Numbered from the stretch's first letter, positions 15,942-26,107 are shown. The stretch is DNA of 32,805 nt from Crocinitomicaceae bacterium (GCA_023268965.1 JALRJE010000024.1:1-32805), one strand, 5' to 3'. The notes: a model not told the origin generated them from the sequence alone. A program made the numbers and translations.

Positions 15942-17041
15942 GAACGGATATGCTTAAGGCAAACATCAATGATATCACTAGTGGCATTTGGGAGCGCCAG
16001 CGTTTTGATTGCTGCTGATAAGTTCTTTTGTTGTGCTTCATCATGAACCAAAGCGAGTGCAGTTGGTAGCAATTGCTCTTGAGCATTGGCATCCGTAACC
16101 AAAATTGCAGCTAATTTATCGACCAGAGCCATTGCATTTTTGGTTTGGTGATCCTCGGCTACATTTGGTGAAGGAACAAGAATAACGGGTTTGGCAACCA
16201 AAGTCAATTCACTTACCGAGAGCGCCCCCGCTCGTGAGATAATCACTGTTGCCAAAGCGTAGGCAAGATCCATTCTTTGGATAAAAGTAAAAATCTTGAC
16301 GTTTGGCGTTAAGGTCTCTCGGTGTTGCAACATTTCTTTTTCATAAGATTTGCCACATTGCCACAAGATTTGAATATCGTTTGTTCGTAGATTTGGAAGC
16401 GCTGCGCTCACCGCTGCATTCAATGTTCTAGCCCCTAAACTACCGCCCATTATGAATAGGGTGGGCTTAGAGGAATCGAGGCCAAAATAGGCCGCTGCCT
16501 CGTTTCTAAGTTTAGAAAGATCTTCGAGTAAATACGAACGTACCGGATTTCCCGTTAAGTGTATTTGATGAGCAGCAAAATATTGTTGCATTCCCGGATA
16601 TGCCACACAAATTGCCTTTGCTTTTTTGGCGAGTAATTGATTGGTTTTACCCGGAAAAGAGTTTTGCTCTTGTAATAAGGTAGGCACCCCAAGTAATTGC
16701 GCCATTTGAAGCGTTGGGCCGCTGGCATAACCCCCAACACCAATTACTAGTTCCGGTTTAAATTTACGGATCACAAAAAATGCTTTTGCCAAACTTTGGA
16801 GTAACTTAAACGGCAACCATAAATTTTTAATCGTCAACCTTCGTTGCAATCCTACTATTGGCAATCCTACTATCTCATAACCAGCCTGAGGAACCTTTTC
16901 CATTTCCATTTTTCCTTCGGCCCCTATAAACAAGACCGCAGCGTCGGTATTTCTACGTTTTATTTCATCGGCAATAGCCAAAGCCGGAAAAATGTGGCCA
17001 CCCGTTCCGCCACCAGAAATAATTACCCTAGTTAACTTCAT
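15938..17041 (-). CDS. murG: UDP-N-acetylglucosamine--MurNAc-pentapeptide lipid I GlcNAc transferase
   Basis: A peripheral inner-membrane glycosyltransferase that converts lipid I to lipid II. I start at ATG 17041, because it places the donor-fold glycine motif at the extreme N-terminus (MKLTRVIISGGGTGGHIFPA), as in other MurG proteins. The frame is open 28 codons further up to 17125, but that stretch lies inside ftsW and looks non-homologous. The protein is 367 residues. Other MurG features are VGVGGYASGP, LLQEQNSFPG, IMGGSLGARTLN, SRAGALSVSEL and VPSPNVAEDHQTKNA. It overlaps ftsW by 14 nt and murC by 4 nt. Confidence 0.96.
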   Translation of the reverse strand: MKLTRVIISGGGTGGHIFPALAIADEIKRRNTDAAVLFIGAEGKMEMEKVPQAGYEIVGLPIVGLQRRLTIKNLWLPFKLLQSLAKAFFVIRKFKPELVIGVGGYASGPTLQMAQLLGVPTLLQEQNSFPGKTNQLLAKKAKAICVAYPGMQQYFAAHQIHLTGNPVRSYLLEDLSKLRNEAAAYFGLDSSKPTLFIMGGSLGARTLNAAVSAALPNLRTNDIQILWQCGKSYEKEMLQHRETLTPNVKIFTFIQRMDLAYALATVIISRAGALSVSELTLVAKPVILVPSPNVAEDHQTKNAMALVDKLAAILVTDANAQEQLLPTALALVHDEAQQKNLSAAIKTLALPNATSDIIDVCLKHIRS

Positions 17042-18221
17042 TTTCTTGTGCACTTGCAAATTGATTCTCTTGCTCATTTTTTGGGAGTTCTTTAACAAAT
17101 GATTGCACGACCCCAATGGAAACACAAGCCATTACCAAAGCAGAACCCCCCATTGCCAAAAATGGCATATTTTGTCCTGTAACCGGAAAAACACCTGTAC
17201 AAACCAACATATTCACACTCGCTTGGGTGAGCAAATGAATGCCTATTCCAAGCGCTACATAACTCTGAAATAAATTTGGTGTTTTGAGCGCAAATCTGAT
17301 CATCCGAAAAAGTAAAATCATATAGAGTAGCACCAGAAAAGAGGCCGATACAAAACCGAATTCTTCTACAAAAGTGGCGTAATAAAAATCGGCATAGGCC
17401 TCTGGTAAAAATTCTTTGAGCTTGCCGTCTCCTACCCCTTGACCAAAAAAAGAACCCACAGAAATTGCTAATTTGGCATTGTTGGCCTGCTGATTGGCCT
17501 GAAGGCTTTCAATGCTCTGATTGGCGGTATCGACACGGTTATTGATTCGATTCATCCAGGTATCATACCTTGGTAAGATATTTGCATCTGGTAAAGCCAA
17601 GTGGATACCTACGACCAAAAATACCAATGCCACACCGATTCCTGCGAGAGTTAATAATTTCAAGAGCGGCACTCTGCCAATAAACAACAAGAGCATACTC
17701 AACATAAATAACATTGCCGAAGTAGAGAAGTTGTCCTTTAAAATTAGCGCACAAGTAGCCGCAATTGGCAGTAGTAGAGGGAGCATACCCTCGCGCCAAC
17801 TATTTAGTTTTTGTTGCTTTTTAACGAGCAATTTGCTCACGTAAATGATCAATGCTAATTTGGCAAAATCAGAAGATTGAAAGGTTAGATTGATAAATGG
17901 AATGCGAATCCAGCGGCCTGCTCCATTTACCTCTGCACCAAAAAACCAAGTAAAAAGTAAAAGAGCTAGACCTAAATAATAGGCAAACTTTGCGGTTTGA
18001 CTGATATATTTAGCCGGCACCCGATGTATGGCGTACATCGCCCCAAAGCCGAGCACGACATAGATGAGATGCTTAAATAAATAGACAAACGGAGAACCCC
18101 CCTCTATTTTGACCAAGATGGGTACGAAACTATACACCGTAACCAACGAGAAAGCCATCATTAACAAGGTAATGATCCAAATAACGGGGTCGCCTTTAAG
18201 ATAAGAAAGGTAGGTCCTCAT
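17028..18221 (-). CDS. ftsW: FtsW, septal peptidoglycan polymerase (SEDS family)
   Basis: A polytopic membrane glycosyltransferase that polymerises lipid II together with FtsI. The 397 residues contain about ten hydrophobic segments. SEDS features seen are GAMYAIHRVP, the ARWI-like segment GAGRWIRIPFINLTFQSSDFAKLALI, LLIFIGRVPL, the large extracytoplasmic loop with YDTWMNRI, GSFFGQGVGDGKLKEFLPEAYADF with the family's acidic end, FVEEFGFV, and VFPVTGQNMPFLAMGGSAL. Position between murD and murG marks it as FtsW rather than RodA. It starts 9 nt after murD and overlaps murG by 14 nt. Confidence 0.96.
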   Translation of the reverse strand: MRTYLSYLKGDPVIWIITLLMMAFSLVTVYSFVPILVKIEGGSPFVYLFKHLIYVVLGFGAMYAIHRVPAKYISQTAKFAYYLGLALLLFTWFFGAEVNGAGRWIRIPFINLTFQSSDFAKLALIIYVSKLLVKKQQKLNSWREGMLPLLLPIAATCALILKDNFSTSAMLFMLSMLLLFIGRVPLLKLLTLAGIGVALVFLVVGIHLALPDANILPRYDTWMNRINNRVDTANQSIESLQANQQANNAKLAISVGSFFGQGVGDGKLKEFLPEAYADFYYATFVEEFGFVSASFLVLLYMILLFRMIRFALKTPNLFQSYVALGIGIHLLTQASVNMLVCTGVFPVTGQNMPFLAMGGSALVMACVSIGVVQSFVKELPKNEQENQFASAQENEVN

Positions 18222-18230
18222 GAAAACGAA

Positions 18231-19577
18231 TTATAACATTCGAACCGCTTGCTTAAATTGCTGACCTCTGTCTTCGTAGCTACTGAATAAATCAAAGCTT
18301 GCACAAGCTGGAGACAAGAGTACAGTTTCGTCTTTTGTAGCGAGTTGATACGCAAAGGCAACAGCCTCATGTGCTGATTTTGCCTCAACGAGCACTTCAA
18401 CTTGGTCGCCAAAAGCTGCAATGATCTTTTGATTATCTAAACCCAAGCAAACAATCGCTTTTACTTTTTGAGCCACTAATTCTTTTAATTCGCTGTAGTC
18501 ATTTCCTTTATCAATGCCGCCTACAATCCATACTGTTGGTTTATCCATAGATTCTAATGCAAACCACGCTGCATTGATATTCGTTGCTTTGGAGTCATTG
18601 ATAAATTCAATTCCGTTGACTTTAGCTACAAATTCCATGCGGTGTTCTACATTAACAAAATCCTGTAAACTTTCGCGTAAAACGTCGGTGCGGATTTCGA
18701 CAAGCCTTGCTGCAATCCCTGCGGCAAGAGCATTTTGGGTGTTGTGCTTTCCCTTAAGAGCTAATTCGTGAATAGACATGGTAAATTGTTGTTTGTTTAT
18801 ATTAATGTGTAGTTGTTTTTCGTCTGCATATGCGCCCATTGCTAGTTCCGTCTTTAGAGAAAACGGGTGCAATTGCGCTGTAATTTGATGGTGTTTCATT
18901 TGTGCTGCAATGAGTTCATCATCGGCATTGAAAATGAAAAAATCTGTTGCCTGCTGATTTTGTAGAATGCGAAATTTAGCATGGATATAATTTTCCATTT
19001 GGTAATTATAGCGGTCCAGATGATCAGGGGTAATATTGGTAAGAATGGCGATATCTGCTTTAAAAGTAAACATGTCGTCGAGCTGAAAAGAACTGAGCTC
19101 CAACACATAGATATCAAAATCCTCCGTGGCAATTTGCCTGGCAAAACTTTGCCCAACATTCCCAGCTAAACCAACGTTCAAACCTGCTTTTTTAAGCATA
19201 TGGTAACACCACATAGCCGTGGTGGTTTTGCCATTACTTCCCGTAATACAGATATGTTTGGCTTCAGAATAATAACCGCTAAATTCAATTTCTGAAATGA
19301 CCGAAATGCCCTTTTCGCGGACAGCCCGCATCAAATCAGTCTTTTCTGGTATTCCGGGAGATTTAATGATTAAATCAGCTGAAAGTATTTTAGGCATGGA
19401 ATGTGACTCGGCCTCAAATTCAATTTGCTGTGCCCATAATTCTTGCTGAAATGAAGGTTTAATTGTTGAGCCGTCTGATACAAAAACACGCCACCCTTTA
19501 GCCTTGGCCAAAATAGCTGCTCCAACCCCAGATTCTCCGGCGCCTAAAATAACAAGCAAGCGATTTTGAGCCTCCAT
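18231..19577 (-). CDS. murD: UDP-N-acetylmuramoylalanine--D-glutamate ligase
   Basis: A cytosolic Mur ligase that adds D-glutamate to UDP-MurNAc-L-Ala. I start at ATG 19577, which follows the mraY stop by one base (TAAGATG) and puts the Rossmann motif VILGAGESGVGAA near the N-terminus. An ATG at 19601 would add 8 residues and overlap mraY. The 448-residue protein shows SPGIPEKTDL, the ATP loop GSNGKTTT (113-120), VLELSSFQLD, TNITPDHLDRY, the EHRMEFVAKVNGIEFINDSKATN block, GGIDKGNDYSEL and LLSPACASFDLFSSYEDRG. The last three are clearly MurD-specific. The gene ends 9 nt before ftsW. Confidence 0.97.
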   Translation of the reverse strand: MEAQNRLLVILGAGESGVGAAILAKAKGWRVFVSDGSTIKPSFQQELWAQQIEFEAESHSMPKILSADLIIKSPGIPEKTDLMRAVREKGISVISEIEFSGYYSEAKHICITGSNGKTTTAMWCYHMLKKAGLNVGLAGNVGQSFARQIATEDFDIYVLELSSFQLDDMFTFKADIAILTNITPDHLDRYNYQMENYIHAKFRILQNQQATDFFIFNADDELIAAQMKHHQITAQLHPFSLKTELAMGAYADEKQLHININKQQFTMSIHELALKGKHNTQNALAAGIAARLVEIRTDVLRESLQDFVNVEHRMEFVAKVNGIEFINDSKATNINAAWFALESMDKPTVWIVGGIDKGNDYSELKELVAQKVKAIVCLGLDNQKIIAAFGDQVEVLVEAKSAHEAVAFAYQLATKDETVLLSPACASFDLFSSYEDRGQQFKQAVRML

Positions 19578-19578
19578 C

Positions 19579-20823
19579 TTAACGCAATTTGAGGGTAACA
19601 ATGGTGACTACGGCTAACAAGACAGCTACAATCCAAAATCGAGCAACAATCTTAGCCTCGTGAATACCTTTCTTCTGGTAGTGGTGGTGTAATGGCGCCA
19701 TTAAAAAGATGCGACGCCCTTCGCCGTAACGCTTCTTGGTATATTTAAAGTACCCGACTTGGAGCATGACAGAAACATTTTCGATAAGAAAAATCCCTGC
19801 CAATACTGGAATAAGCAATTCTTTGCGAATCGCAATCGCAAAGACTGCAATGATACCACCCAAGGCCAAACTTCCTGTATCGCCCATGAAAACTTGTGCA
19901 GGAAATGAGTTGTACCATAAAAAGCCGACGCAAGCCCCTACAAATGCCGCAATAAAAATGACCAATTCCTCGGCTTCCGGAATGTACATGACATTAAGGT
20001 AGTCGGCAAATTTGGCGTGTGAACTTACGTAAGCTAGTATCGCAAGCGCAATACCGATAATTGCCGATGTGCCCGTAGCCAAACCATCTAAGCCATCGGT
20101 CATATTGGCGCCATTGGATACGGCAATGACAATAAATATGACAATCGGAATAAAAATAAGCCAGCCGTATGACTTATTGGTATCGCCGATGAGCCAATTG
20201 TAATTGAATTCATTTCCTTTGAAAAAAGGAATCGTAGTGGTCATGTCATCAGTGCGGATCCATTTGTAATTTTCGCCTGCATTTTGCGCATGCTCATGGG
20301 TTACAAATGTTTCATCTGGCTGTAATTGATAATTGGCTGCTACTCTTTTGTGTACGACAACATCATCGGAGAAATATAAAATACCTCCTACAATGAGCCC
20401 GACGCCAATTTGACCAATAATTTTAGAAGTCCCTTTGAGGCCTTCCTTATTCTTTCTAAATACTTTAATGTAATCATCTAAAAATCCAATTAAACCAAGC
20501 CAAATGGTGGCAATTATCATCGTAATGACATACACATTTTGGAGTTTTGCAAAGAGTAAAGTAGGAATCAGTATGGCTGCCAAAATAATTAAGCCGCCCA
20601 TTGTTGGGGTTCCAGATTTTTCTAGCTGCCCTGCTAAACCGAGGTCGCGAACGGTCTCTCCGATTTGTTGTAGTCGCAAGCGTGCAATGATGCGCTTGCC
20701 AATAATGACAGAAACAATCAAAGAGGTAATGAGCGCCAAAGAAGCACGAAAAGAAATAAACTGAAACAACCCAGCACCGGGTATGTTAAGTTGATCTAGC
20801 CATGAAAACAAATAATACAACAT
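19579..20823 (-). CDS. mraY: Phospho-N-acetylmuramoyl-pentapeptide transferase
   Basis: A polytopic enzyme that transfers phospho-MurNAc-pentapeptide to undecaprenyl phosphate, giving lipid I. Signatures present are GTPTMGG (71-77), [18 protein letters not shown] (114-131, with the Asp pair 116-117), [15 protein letters not shown] (237-251), [12 protein letters not shown] and the [11 protein letters not shown] motif. At 414 residues it is longer than the usual 360. The extra material is a polar insertion at about 155-215 (from [10 protein letters not shown] to NEFNYNW) between membrane segments. This is a known Bacteroidota feature, as far as I recall. One base separates it from both murE and murD. 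Confidence 0.97.
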   Translation of the reverse strand: MLYYLFSWLDQLNIPGAGLFQFISFRASLALITSLIVSVIIGKRIIARLRLQQIGETVRDLGLAGQLEKSGTPTMGGLIILAAILIPTLLFAKLQNVYVITMIIATIWLGLIGFLDDYIKVFRKNKEGLKGTSKIIGQIGVGLIVGGILYFSDDVVVHKRVAANYQLQPDETFVTHEHAQNAGENYKWIRTDDMTTTIPFFKGNEFNYNWLIGDTNKSYGWLIFIPIVIFIVIAVSNGANMTDGLDGLATGTSAIIGIALAILAYVSSHAKFADYLNVMYIPEAEELVIFIAAFVGACVGFLWYNSFPAQVFMGDTGSLALGGIIAVFAIAIRKELLIPVLAGIFLIENVSVMLQVGYFKYTKKRYGEGRRIFLMAPLHHHYQKKGIHEAKIVARFWIVAVLLAVVTIVTLKLR

Positions 20824-20824
20824 G

Positions 20825-22282
20825 TTATTTATCGAGTTGGTGAATAAGTTCTTTGGTTATAGCGAGGTCGTCAAATGCAATACGAACCCCATTGATTTCT
20901 TGGTAATTTTCGTGTCCTTTTCCTGCGATGAGCAGAATATCGCCAGGTGAGGCCATCAGCAAAGCTGTTTTGATGGCTTGTTTTCGATCGACAACGGCTA
21001 GTGTACGAGCTGCTCCTTGCGCATCCAAGCCCGCTTCCATTTCTGAAATGATTTGTTGCGGATCTTCTGAGCGCGGATTATCTGCAGTTAGCACAACTTG
21101 CTGACTGCGTGCTGCAGCAATGGCAGCCATTTTTGGTCGTTTGTCTTTATCGCGGTCTCCGCCACAACCCACCACAGTAATGACTTTGTTCTTTTTCTGA
21201 AAAGCGGCGATAGTAGCCAGCACATTTTCCAGTGCATCTGGTGTGTGCGCATAATCAACAATAGCCGTAATCCCATTCGGACTTGTAAAATGCTCAAAGC
21301 GTCCACTCACATGGGTGAGTTGACTAATAACACGCAAAACTTCTTGTGGCTCTTGACCCAACTGAACAGCTAAGCCATAGACCAATAACAGATTGGCGGC
21401 GTTAAATGCACCGACCAAACGTGTATGAACTTCATTGCCGTTGAATTGCAAGACCAAACCACCCAAACTATTCTCGATGATTTTACCTTTAAAATCTGCT
21501 GGAGTTTTGAGCGCATAGGTCAATTTGTTGGCCGCTGTGTTTTGCAGCATGACCAGGCCATTTTTATCGTCTGCGTTTACGAGTGCTATAGCCTTTGAGC
21601 CTAAGCCATCAAAAAACGATTTTTTAACGCGCAAATATTCGGCGAAAGTAAGATGGTAGTCTAGGTGGTCATGTGTAATATTTGTAAAGCCCGCGGCTCT
21701 AAAGTGCAAGCCCTGAATTCGACCTTGGTGTATGGCGTGAGAGCTTACCTCCATAAAGCAATACTGACAGCCTGCATCGACCATTTCTCTTAAGAGCGCG
21801 TTGAGCGCAACAGGGTCAGGAGTGGTATGTGTAGCTGTTATTGCCTGCGATCCTATTTTATTGACAACCGTAGAGAGTAAACCACAATAAAAGCCCAGAT
21901 TCGTATATAAATCATGTAGCAAAGTAGCGGTAGTTGTTTTGCCATTGGTTCCGGTAATACCAACAAGCGTAAGTTGCTTGGAAGGATTGCCATAAAACGC
22001 GCAAGAAAGCTCAGCAAGTGCATGACTCGTTTGGCTCACCAGAACTAAAGTTGCATCTTGTGGTAAATCAATTGAACGCTCTACTATAAATACGCGGCAA
22101 CCTTGCGCATAGGCTTTCTGAGCAAAATGATGACCATCGGTCAAAGTGCCAACAATACAACAAAAAACAGCGCCTTCTTTTGCCTTTCTAGAATCAAAAA
22201 CTATTTCAGCAATTGGCTGATCCAAGTTTCCTTGAAGTAGTTGATAAGGCAGCGAAGACAATAACTTTTTGAACTGTTGCAT
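20825..22282 (-). CDS. murE: UDP-MurNAc-L-Ala-D-Glu--2,6-diaminopimelate ligase
   Basis: Adds the third stem-peptide residue in the cytosol. The 485-residue protein contains the N-terminal [16 protein letters not shown] motif, the ATP loop GTNGKTTT (111-118), [40 protein letters not shown] and [14 protein letters not shown]. The specificity loop reads DNPRSEDP, the version that selects meso-diaminopimelate rather than lysine. The peptidoglycan of this organism is therefore inferred to be of the mDAP type, in line with the L,D-transpeptidase at the left edge. It begins on the base adjoining the ftsI stop and ends one base before mraY. No murF follows, so the next ligase must be encoded elsewhere. 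Confidence 0.97.
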   Translation of the reverse strand: MQQFKKLLSSLPYQLLQGNLDQPIAEIVFDSRKAKEGAVFCCIVGTLTDGHHFAQKAYAQGCRVFIVERSIDLPQDATLVLVSQTSHALAELSCAFYGNPSKQLTLVGITGTNGKTTTATLLHDLYTNLGFYCGLLSTVVNKIGSQAITATHTTPDPVALNALLREMVDAGCQYCFMEVSSHAIHQGRIQGLHFRAAGFTNITHDHLDYHLTFAEYLRVKKSFFDGLGSKAIALVNADDKNGLVMLQNTAANKLTYALKTPADFKGKIIENSLGGLVLQFNGNEVHTRLVGAFNAANLLLVYGLAVQLGQEPQEVLRVISQLTHVSGRFEHFTSPNGITAIVDYAHTPDALENVLATIAAFQKKNKVITVVGCGGDRDKDKRPKMAAIAAARSQQVVLTADNPRSEDPQQIISEMEAGLDAQGAARTLAVVDRKQAIKTALLMASPGDILLIAGKGHENYQEINGVRIAFDDLAITKELIHQLDK

Positions 22283-24391
22283 TTAATTTAATTTGATACG
22301 AATCAATTGGCCTTTAACGATTTCGGCACCAGGTTTGATGGATTGTGTACTTACTTTTCCTTTTCCGCTCATGCGCACGATTAATCCTTGAGATTCCAAT
22401 AGGTACACTGCGTCTTTAGCGGTCATACCCATTACATTCGGAACCTTCGCTTCCAAAATCGACTTTTGCTGGATTTGTAGGCGCTGTTTAGCGGTATCTG
22501 CCTGAACCCATTCACTGGAAGAATTGAGTTGGTAACGGATATCGAGTTGCTTTAAAAGTGAAGTGAGCTCTTTGCGCTGACCACTTTTGACAGTGGGCAC
22601 GTCGGAAGCCATTGGGTTGCGCGGATCATTGATGGCCCTGTGGTACTGCAATGAAGAGGCGTAAATTTTATTGGCGATTTCCGCAAAGACAGTCCCAGAA
22701 ACGGCTGCTCCGTAATACGCAACTACCGGTCGAGAAATAACGACAATACAAGAGTAGATTGGTTTTTTGGCCGGAAAATAACCCACAAAAGAAGCTTGGT
22801 AAGCACGGACCTTTTCATTTCTGTAACCAGTTTCACCTCGTAGTTGCGCTGTACCTGTCTTTCCGGCGATTGTAAATAAAGAGCTTTTGAGTTGTTGACC
22901 AGTGCCCCTTATCATGACGCCTTCCAAGCAGTTTTGTAAGATTTTAAGGGTATGTGAGGAGCAAATTTCTGGGTTAAGCACCACCGGCTCAAAGTTTTTA
23001 ATGACCTGGCCATGTCGCTTGATTTTTTCTACAAACAGTGGTCGAACCAATTTCCCTTGATTGGCAACGGCATTGTAAAAGGCTAGGGTTTGAAGCGGCG
23101 TCTGCATAACTTCATAACCTACAGATTGCCAAGGCAAGGACAATGCGGACCAATTACTGTCTCCAGGTCTTGTTACTTTTGGGCGAGGCTCACCTTCAAG
23201 ATCTATACCCAACTTTTCGGTAAGCCCAAATTGTTCTAATCTATCGATGAAAACATCAGGGTCATCTTTATAACTGCGGTTCATGAGTTGCAAAATCACA
23301 TTCGATGATTTTTCAAATGCTTTTTGCACAGTAATGATGCCGTAACCTCTTCCATGATTTGCATCTGCCATCCCGTCTTTGCCAACTCTGTAGAAACCAG
23401 AGGCATTTACCTTATCTGTAATTTGAAAGCGTTCGTCCTCGAGCCCAGCCATTAAAGAGGCCAACTTGAAGGTTGAACCAGGAACCTCTAAATGCCCTAT
23501 TGCATAATTAAAGTTCTCTTCATACTTTCCTTCTTTGATTCTCGTCAAATTTGCGATGGCACGTACATAACCGGTTTGTACTTCCATTAAAATAACACTG
23601 CCGTGTTCGGCACCCATGGCAATCAATTGTTTTTCGAGTTCGGAATGGGCTACTTCCTGGATTTCTTTGTCAATTGTCGTAACGACATCTGCACCTTCAA
23701 CGGCTTCTTTTATGATTTTTCCTGTGCGTTTCCAACCAGAAGAAATACGCTGCTCCACCTCTTTGCCTTGCTCGCCTTTTAGATAGTCATAAAAAGCTCC
23801 TTCGATGCCAACCTTCAGAGTATCTGTGAGATTGTCAACTTTAAAATAACCCAGCGTCCTATTGAGTAAGTTTCCAAAAGGTTTTTTACGCATAATCACC
23901 TCAACGTTGTCTATTATTCCGCCTTTCATCTGACCCAATTCAAAAATTGGCAGCTTGCGTAATTTTTTACGGGCATCGTTGGTTACCTTTCTACGAATGA
24001 GTAAGTAACGAACCCCATTGGCTCTCGCCTTACGGATTTGCGTTTCGTAGGCTCTTGCAGATTTGTCTGGATATAAGCGATGTAAACCTTGACTGAGCTC
24101 GCCTACTTTTTGATCAAAAAGTTGATCTTCTACAACAGTCGGATCCATGTAGATGTCGTAAAACGTAATGCTTGTAACCAATGGAACCTCATTGCGATCA
24201 AGTATCTGACCCATTCTCGGAATACGGTCAGCAACCCTTGTAGGTAAGTCCCCTTCTTGAGTTTTCATGGCAGAACCAGGACCGTTCAATTGGAGGTCAA
24301 GTGTGGAATATAGCACACCTAGCATGACGAACACAAAGCCAAAATAAATAAGGTATGCGCGGTAGTAGAGGTATTTTCTATCCTTATTCAT
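22283..24391 (-). CDS. ftsI: FtsI, septal class B penicillin-binding protein with one PASTA domain
   Basis: The D,D-transpeptidase of the septum, partner of FtsW. In 702 residues it has one membrane anchor (about 10-30), a pedestal domain with GQILDRNEVPL (61-71), and a transpeptidase domain with all three active-site motifs: SxxK as STFK (306-309), SxN as SSN (362-364) and KTG (511-513). The C-terminal about 58 residues form a PASTA-type repeat (VPNVMGMTAKDAVYLLES, then GAEIVKGQLIRIKLN). One PASTA domain on the division PBP is common in Bacteroidota but absent from E. coli FtsI. It overlaps the ftsL-like gene by 8 nt and directly abuts murE. Confidence 0.97.
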   Translation of the reverse strand: MNKDRKYLYYRAYLIYFGFVFVMLGVLYSTLDLQLNGPGSAMKTQEGDLPTRVADRIPRMGQILDRNEVPLVTSITFYDIYMDPTVVEDQLFDQKVGELSQGLHRLYPDKSARAYETQIRKARANGVRYLLIRRKVTNDARKKLRKLPIFELGQMKGGIIDNVEVIMRKKPFGNLLNRTLGYFKVDNLTDTLKVGIEGAFYDYLKGEQGKEVEQRISSGWKRTGKIIKEAVEGADVVTTIDKEIQEVAHSELEKQLIAMGAEHGSVILMEVQTGYVRAIANLTRIKEGKYEENFNYAIGHLEVPGSTFKLASLMAGLEDERFQITDKVNASGFYRVGKDGMADANHGRGYGIITVQKAFEKSSNVILQLMNRSYKDDPDVFIDRLEQFGLTEKLGIDLEGEPRPKVTRPGDSNWSALSLPWQSVGYEVMQTPLQTLAFYNAVANQGKLVRPLFVEKIKRHGQVIKNFEPVVLNPEICSSHTLKILQNCLEGVMIRGTGQQLKSSLFTIAGKTGTAQLRGETGYRNEKVRAYQASFVGYFPAKKPIYSCIVVISRPVVAYYGAAVSGTVFAEIANKIYASSLQYHRAINDPRNPMASDVPTVKSGQRKELTSLLKQLDIRYQLNSSSEWVQADTAKQRLQIQQKSILEAKVPNVMGMTAKDAVYLLESQGLIVRMSGKGKVSTQSIKPGAEIVKGQLIRIKLN

Positions 24392-24752
24392 TGACCTTTT
24401 CTTTGATACGAATCACTTTGGTTGCGTTTTGTGTTTCTTTCAACTCCCGCTCCGAAAGGCGTTCTGCCATTTTAAAGCGCCGTGTCACTAATTCCAATCG
24501 AGCTTTTGCCTCGATGAACTCAGCTGAATGTTGATCTAAGTTGCGTTGTGCAGCATCGGTGTCTTTGTTGAGTTGCTTGCCATAATAGCCTTTGGAAATA
24601 AGGATCAGTAGCAGTAACATGATAAAGAAGATGTAATTCAGATTGTCCAAAACAAAAGACTTAGTTAAGAATTCTCCATTCAAGATCTGTGCAAACGCAT
24701 TTGCCTTACCTCCTTTTGGTCGCTTACCTGCAGCATCTTGTGTCTTAGCCAT
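24384..24752 (-). CDS. FtsL-like cell division protein
   Basis: A small bitopic protein of the Bacteroidota FtsL type. I start at ATG 24752, which overlaps the rsmH stop by 8 nt; an ATG at 24764 would add four residues. The 122 residues consist of a basic cytoplasmic part with KRPKGGKANAF, one membrane helix (YIFFIMLLLLILISKGYY, about 40-57), and a periplasmic coiled coil (about 60-110) rich in Glu, Lys and Leu (AQRNLDQHSAEFIEAKARLE). Sequence conservation is low, so location between rsmH and ftsI, the usual ftsL slot, carries most of the weight. It overlaps ftsI by 8 nt. Confidence 0.85.
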   Translation of the reverse strand: MAKTQDAAGKRPKGGKANAFAQILNGEFLTKSFVLDNLNYIFFIMLLLLILISKGYYGKQLNKDTDAAQRNLDQHSAEFIEAKARLELVTRRFKMAERLSERELKETQNATKVIRIKEKVNE

Positions 24753-25659
24753 TTCTTTCTGCAATTCTTAGTTTGGCACTTCTTGCTCTAGAGTTCAGCG
24801 CACACTCTTGCACATCGGCAACTATTGGATGTCGATTTACTTCTGTGAATGGCTTTTGAACATTTCCGAAAAAATCTTTTTCGATTTCACCAGAAAAACT
24901 CCCTCTTTTCATGAAATTCTTGACCAAGCGATCTTCTAAAGAATGATACGACATGACCACCAAGCGGCCGCCAGGTTTGAGCACTTGGGCAGCTTGCTCC
25001 AAAAAATCTTTGAGCACCTGCATTTCCTGGTTTACTTCGATGCGAAAAGCTTGAAAAACTTGCGCATAAAATTTATGGTCTTTGAATTTGGGCGCAAAGC
25101 GCTCAAGTGCTTTGATCAAGTCAAAAGTGGTAAGAATTGGGTTGTTGTCTCGCTGCCGCACCAAAGCAGCTGCCAAAGCTCTTGAATTTCTGAGCTCACC
25201 GTATTCAAATAAAATAGCAGCTAATTTTTGTTCGTCTGCACTTGCAATTAAGGTTGCTGCAGTTTGGCCGCCATTGCGGTTCATGCGCATGTCCAGGGGT
25301 GCATCTTCACGAATACTAAAACCGCGTTGTGCGGTATCGAACTGATGAGAGGAAACACCGAGGTCGGCAATAATGCCATCTACTAAAGGCAAACCCAAAG
25401 CCCGCAAATGATTTCTTAAAAATGAAAAATTTGCGGGAATAAAATGAAAATTAGAGGCTTGCCAAGTGTTGTTGAGTGCATCGGGGTCTTGGTCAAAGAC
25501 AACCAATTTACCTTTTTCGGATAAGTGATCAAAGATTGCCCTTGCATGACCGCCGCCACCAAAGGTGACATCGACATAAACGCCGTCTGCCTGAAGAGCC
25601 AAGCCTTCAAGACAAGGTTTTAACATGACGGGAATGTGGTAGTCGGTATTAATTTTCAT
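24745..25659 (-). CDS. rsmH: 16S rRNA (cytosine(1402)-N(4))-methyltransferase
   Basis: Formerly MraW. An AdoMet-dependent enzyme that N4-methylates C1402 in the 16S rRNA P site. The 304 residues contain YHIPVMLKPCLEGL (7-20), the AdoMet motif DVTFGGGGHARAIF (30-43), IIADLGVSSHQFDTAQRGFS, the LDMRMN segment, FQAFRIEVNQEM and VMSYHSLEDRLVKNFMK, all diagnostic. It overlaps mraZ by 11 nt at the start and the ftsL-like gene by 8 nt at the end, the standard head of a dcw cluster. Confidence 0.98.
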   Translation of the reverse strand: MKINTDYHIPVMLKPCLEGLALQADGVYVDVTFGGGGHARAIFDHLSEKGKLVVFDQDPDALNNTWQASNFHFIPANFSFLRNHLRALGLPLVDGIIADLGVSSHQFDTAQRGFSIREDAPLDMRMNRNGGQTAATLIASADEQKLAAILFEYGELRNSRALAAALVRQRDNNPILTTFDLIKALERFAPKFKDHKFYAQVFQAFRIEVNQEMQVLKDFLEQAAQVLKPGGRLVVMSYHSLEDRLVKNFMKRGSFSGEIEKDFFGNVQKPFTEVNRHPIVADVQECALNSRARSAKLRIAERNG

Positions 25660-26107
25660 TGTCTAAATCACCCATTACTTCATCCGCTAAATCAGCGAAA
25701 TCCGCCATGTTGCCTTCGATCATTTCGAAGTACTTAGACTTATCCCAGATTTCAATGCGGTCATTGTAGGCAATAAGCATTACCTCAGCAACCAACCCAA
25801 CCCGCTCCATTAAAGCAGTAGGAACCAAAATACGGCCTGCGTTATCAAGAGCAACCTGCTTGGCACCCTGATGAAACAGCCTATAAAACATTCGGTTTTT
25901 GGGTTTAAACAAGTTCATTTTAGACAGCTTTTGACTAATGCGCTCCCAATCAGAGAGCGGAAATAAAGTCAAGCAATCTTCAAAGCCCTTGTTGAGCATG
26001 AAATCGCGCTGGGAAACAGCAGGCAATTGTTTGCGTAAGCCGGATGGAAAGAGGAAGCGCCCCTTTTCATCCATTTTTACCTCAAATTCACCTACTAGTC
26101 CTGACAT
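25649..26107 (-). CDS. mraZ: Transcriptional regulator MraZ
   Basis: A DNA-binding protein of the SpoVT/AbrB swapped-hairpin superfamily that autoregulates the dcw cluster in other bacteria. The 152 residues show the two MraZ repeats: VGEFEVKMDEKGRFLFPSGL (5-24) and QVALDNAGRILVPTALMERV, each with the D-x-K/A-G-R-hydrophobic-x-h-P core. It is the first gene of the leftward cluster, and its ATG overlaps nothing upstream. Tandem GTGGTA boxes 32-47 nt before its start (26139-26154) are the expected binding site and suggest direct autoregulation. Confidence 0.97.
   Translation of the reverse strand: MSGLVGEFEVKMDEKGRFLFPSGLRKQLPAVSQRDFMLNKGFEDCLTLFPLSDWERISQKLSKMNLFKPKNRMFYRLFHQGAKQVALDNAGRILVPTALMERVGLVAEVMLIAYNDRIEIWDKSKYFEMIEGNMADFADLADEVMGDLDNEN

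Noticed and set aside
16849-16878. Near-perfect 15-nt tandem duplication in murG (CAATCCTACTATTGG then CAATCCTACTATCTC)
   Set aside because: It encodes IVGLPIVGLQRR, which fits the normal MurG segment before the Arg-rich loop. It looks like a chance local repeat with the frame preserved.
17042-17125. Longer murG start at 17125
   Set aside because: The added 28 residues come from the end of ftsW in another frame and precede the conserved N-terminus. ATG 17041 fits the family.
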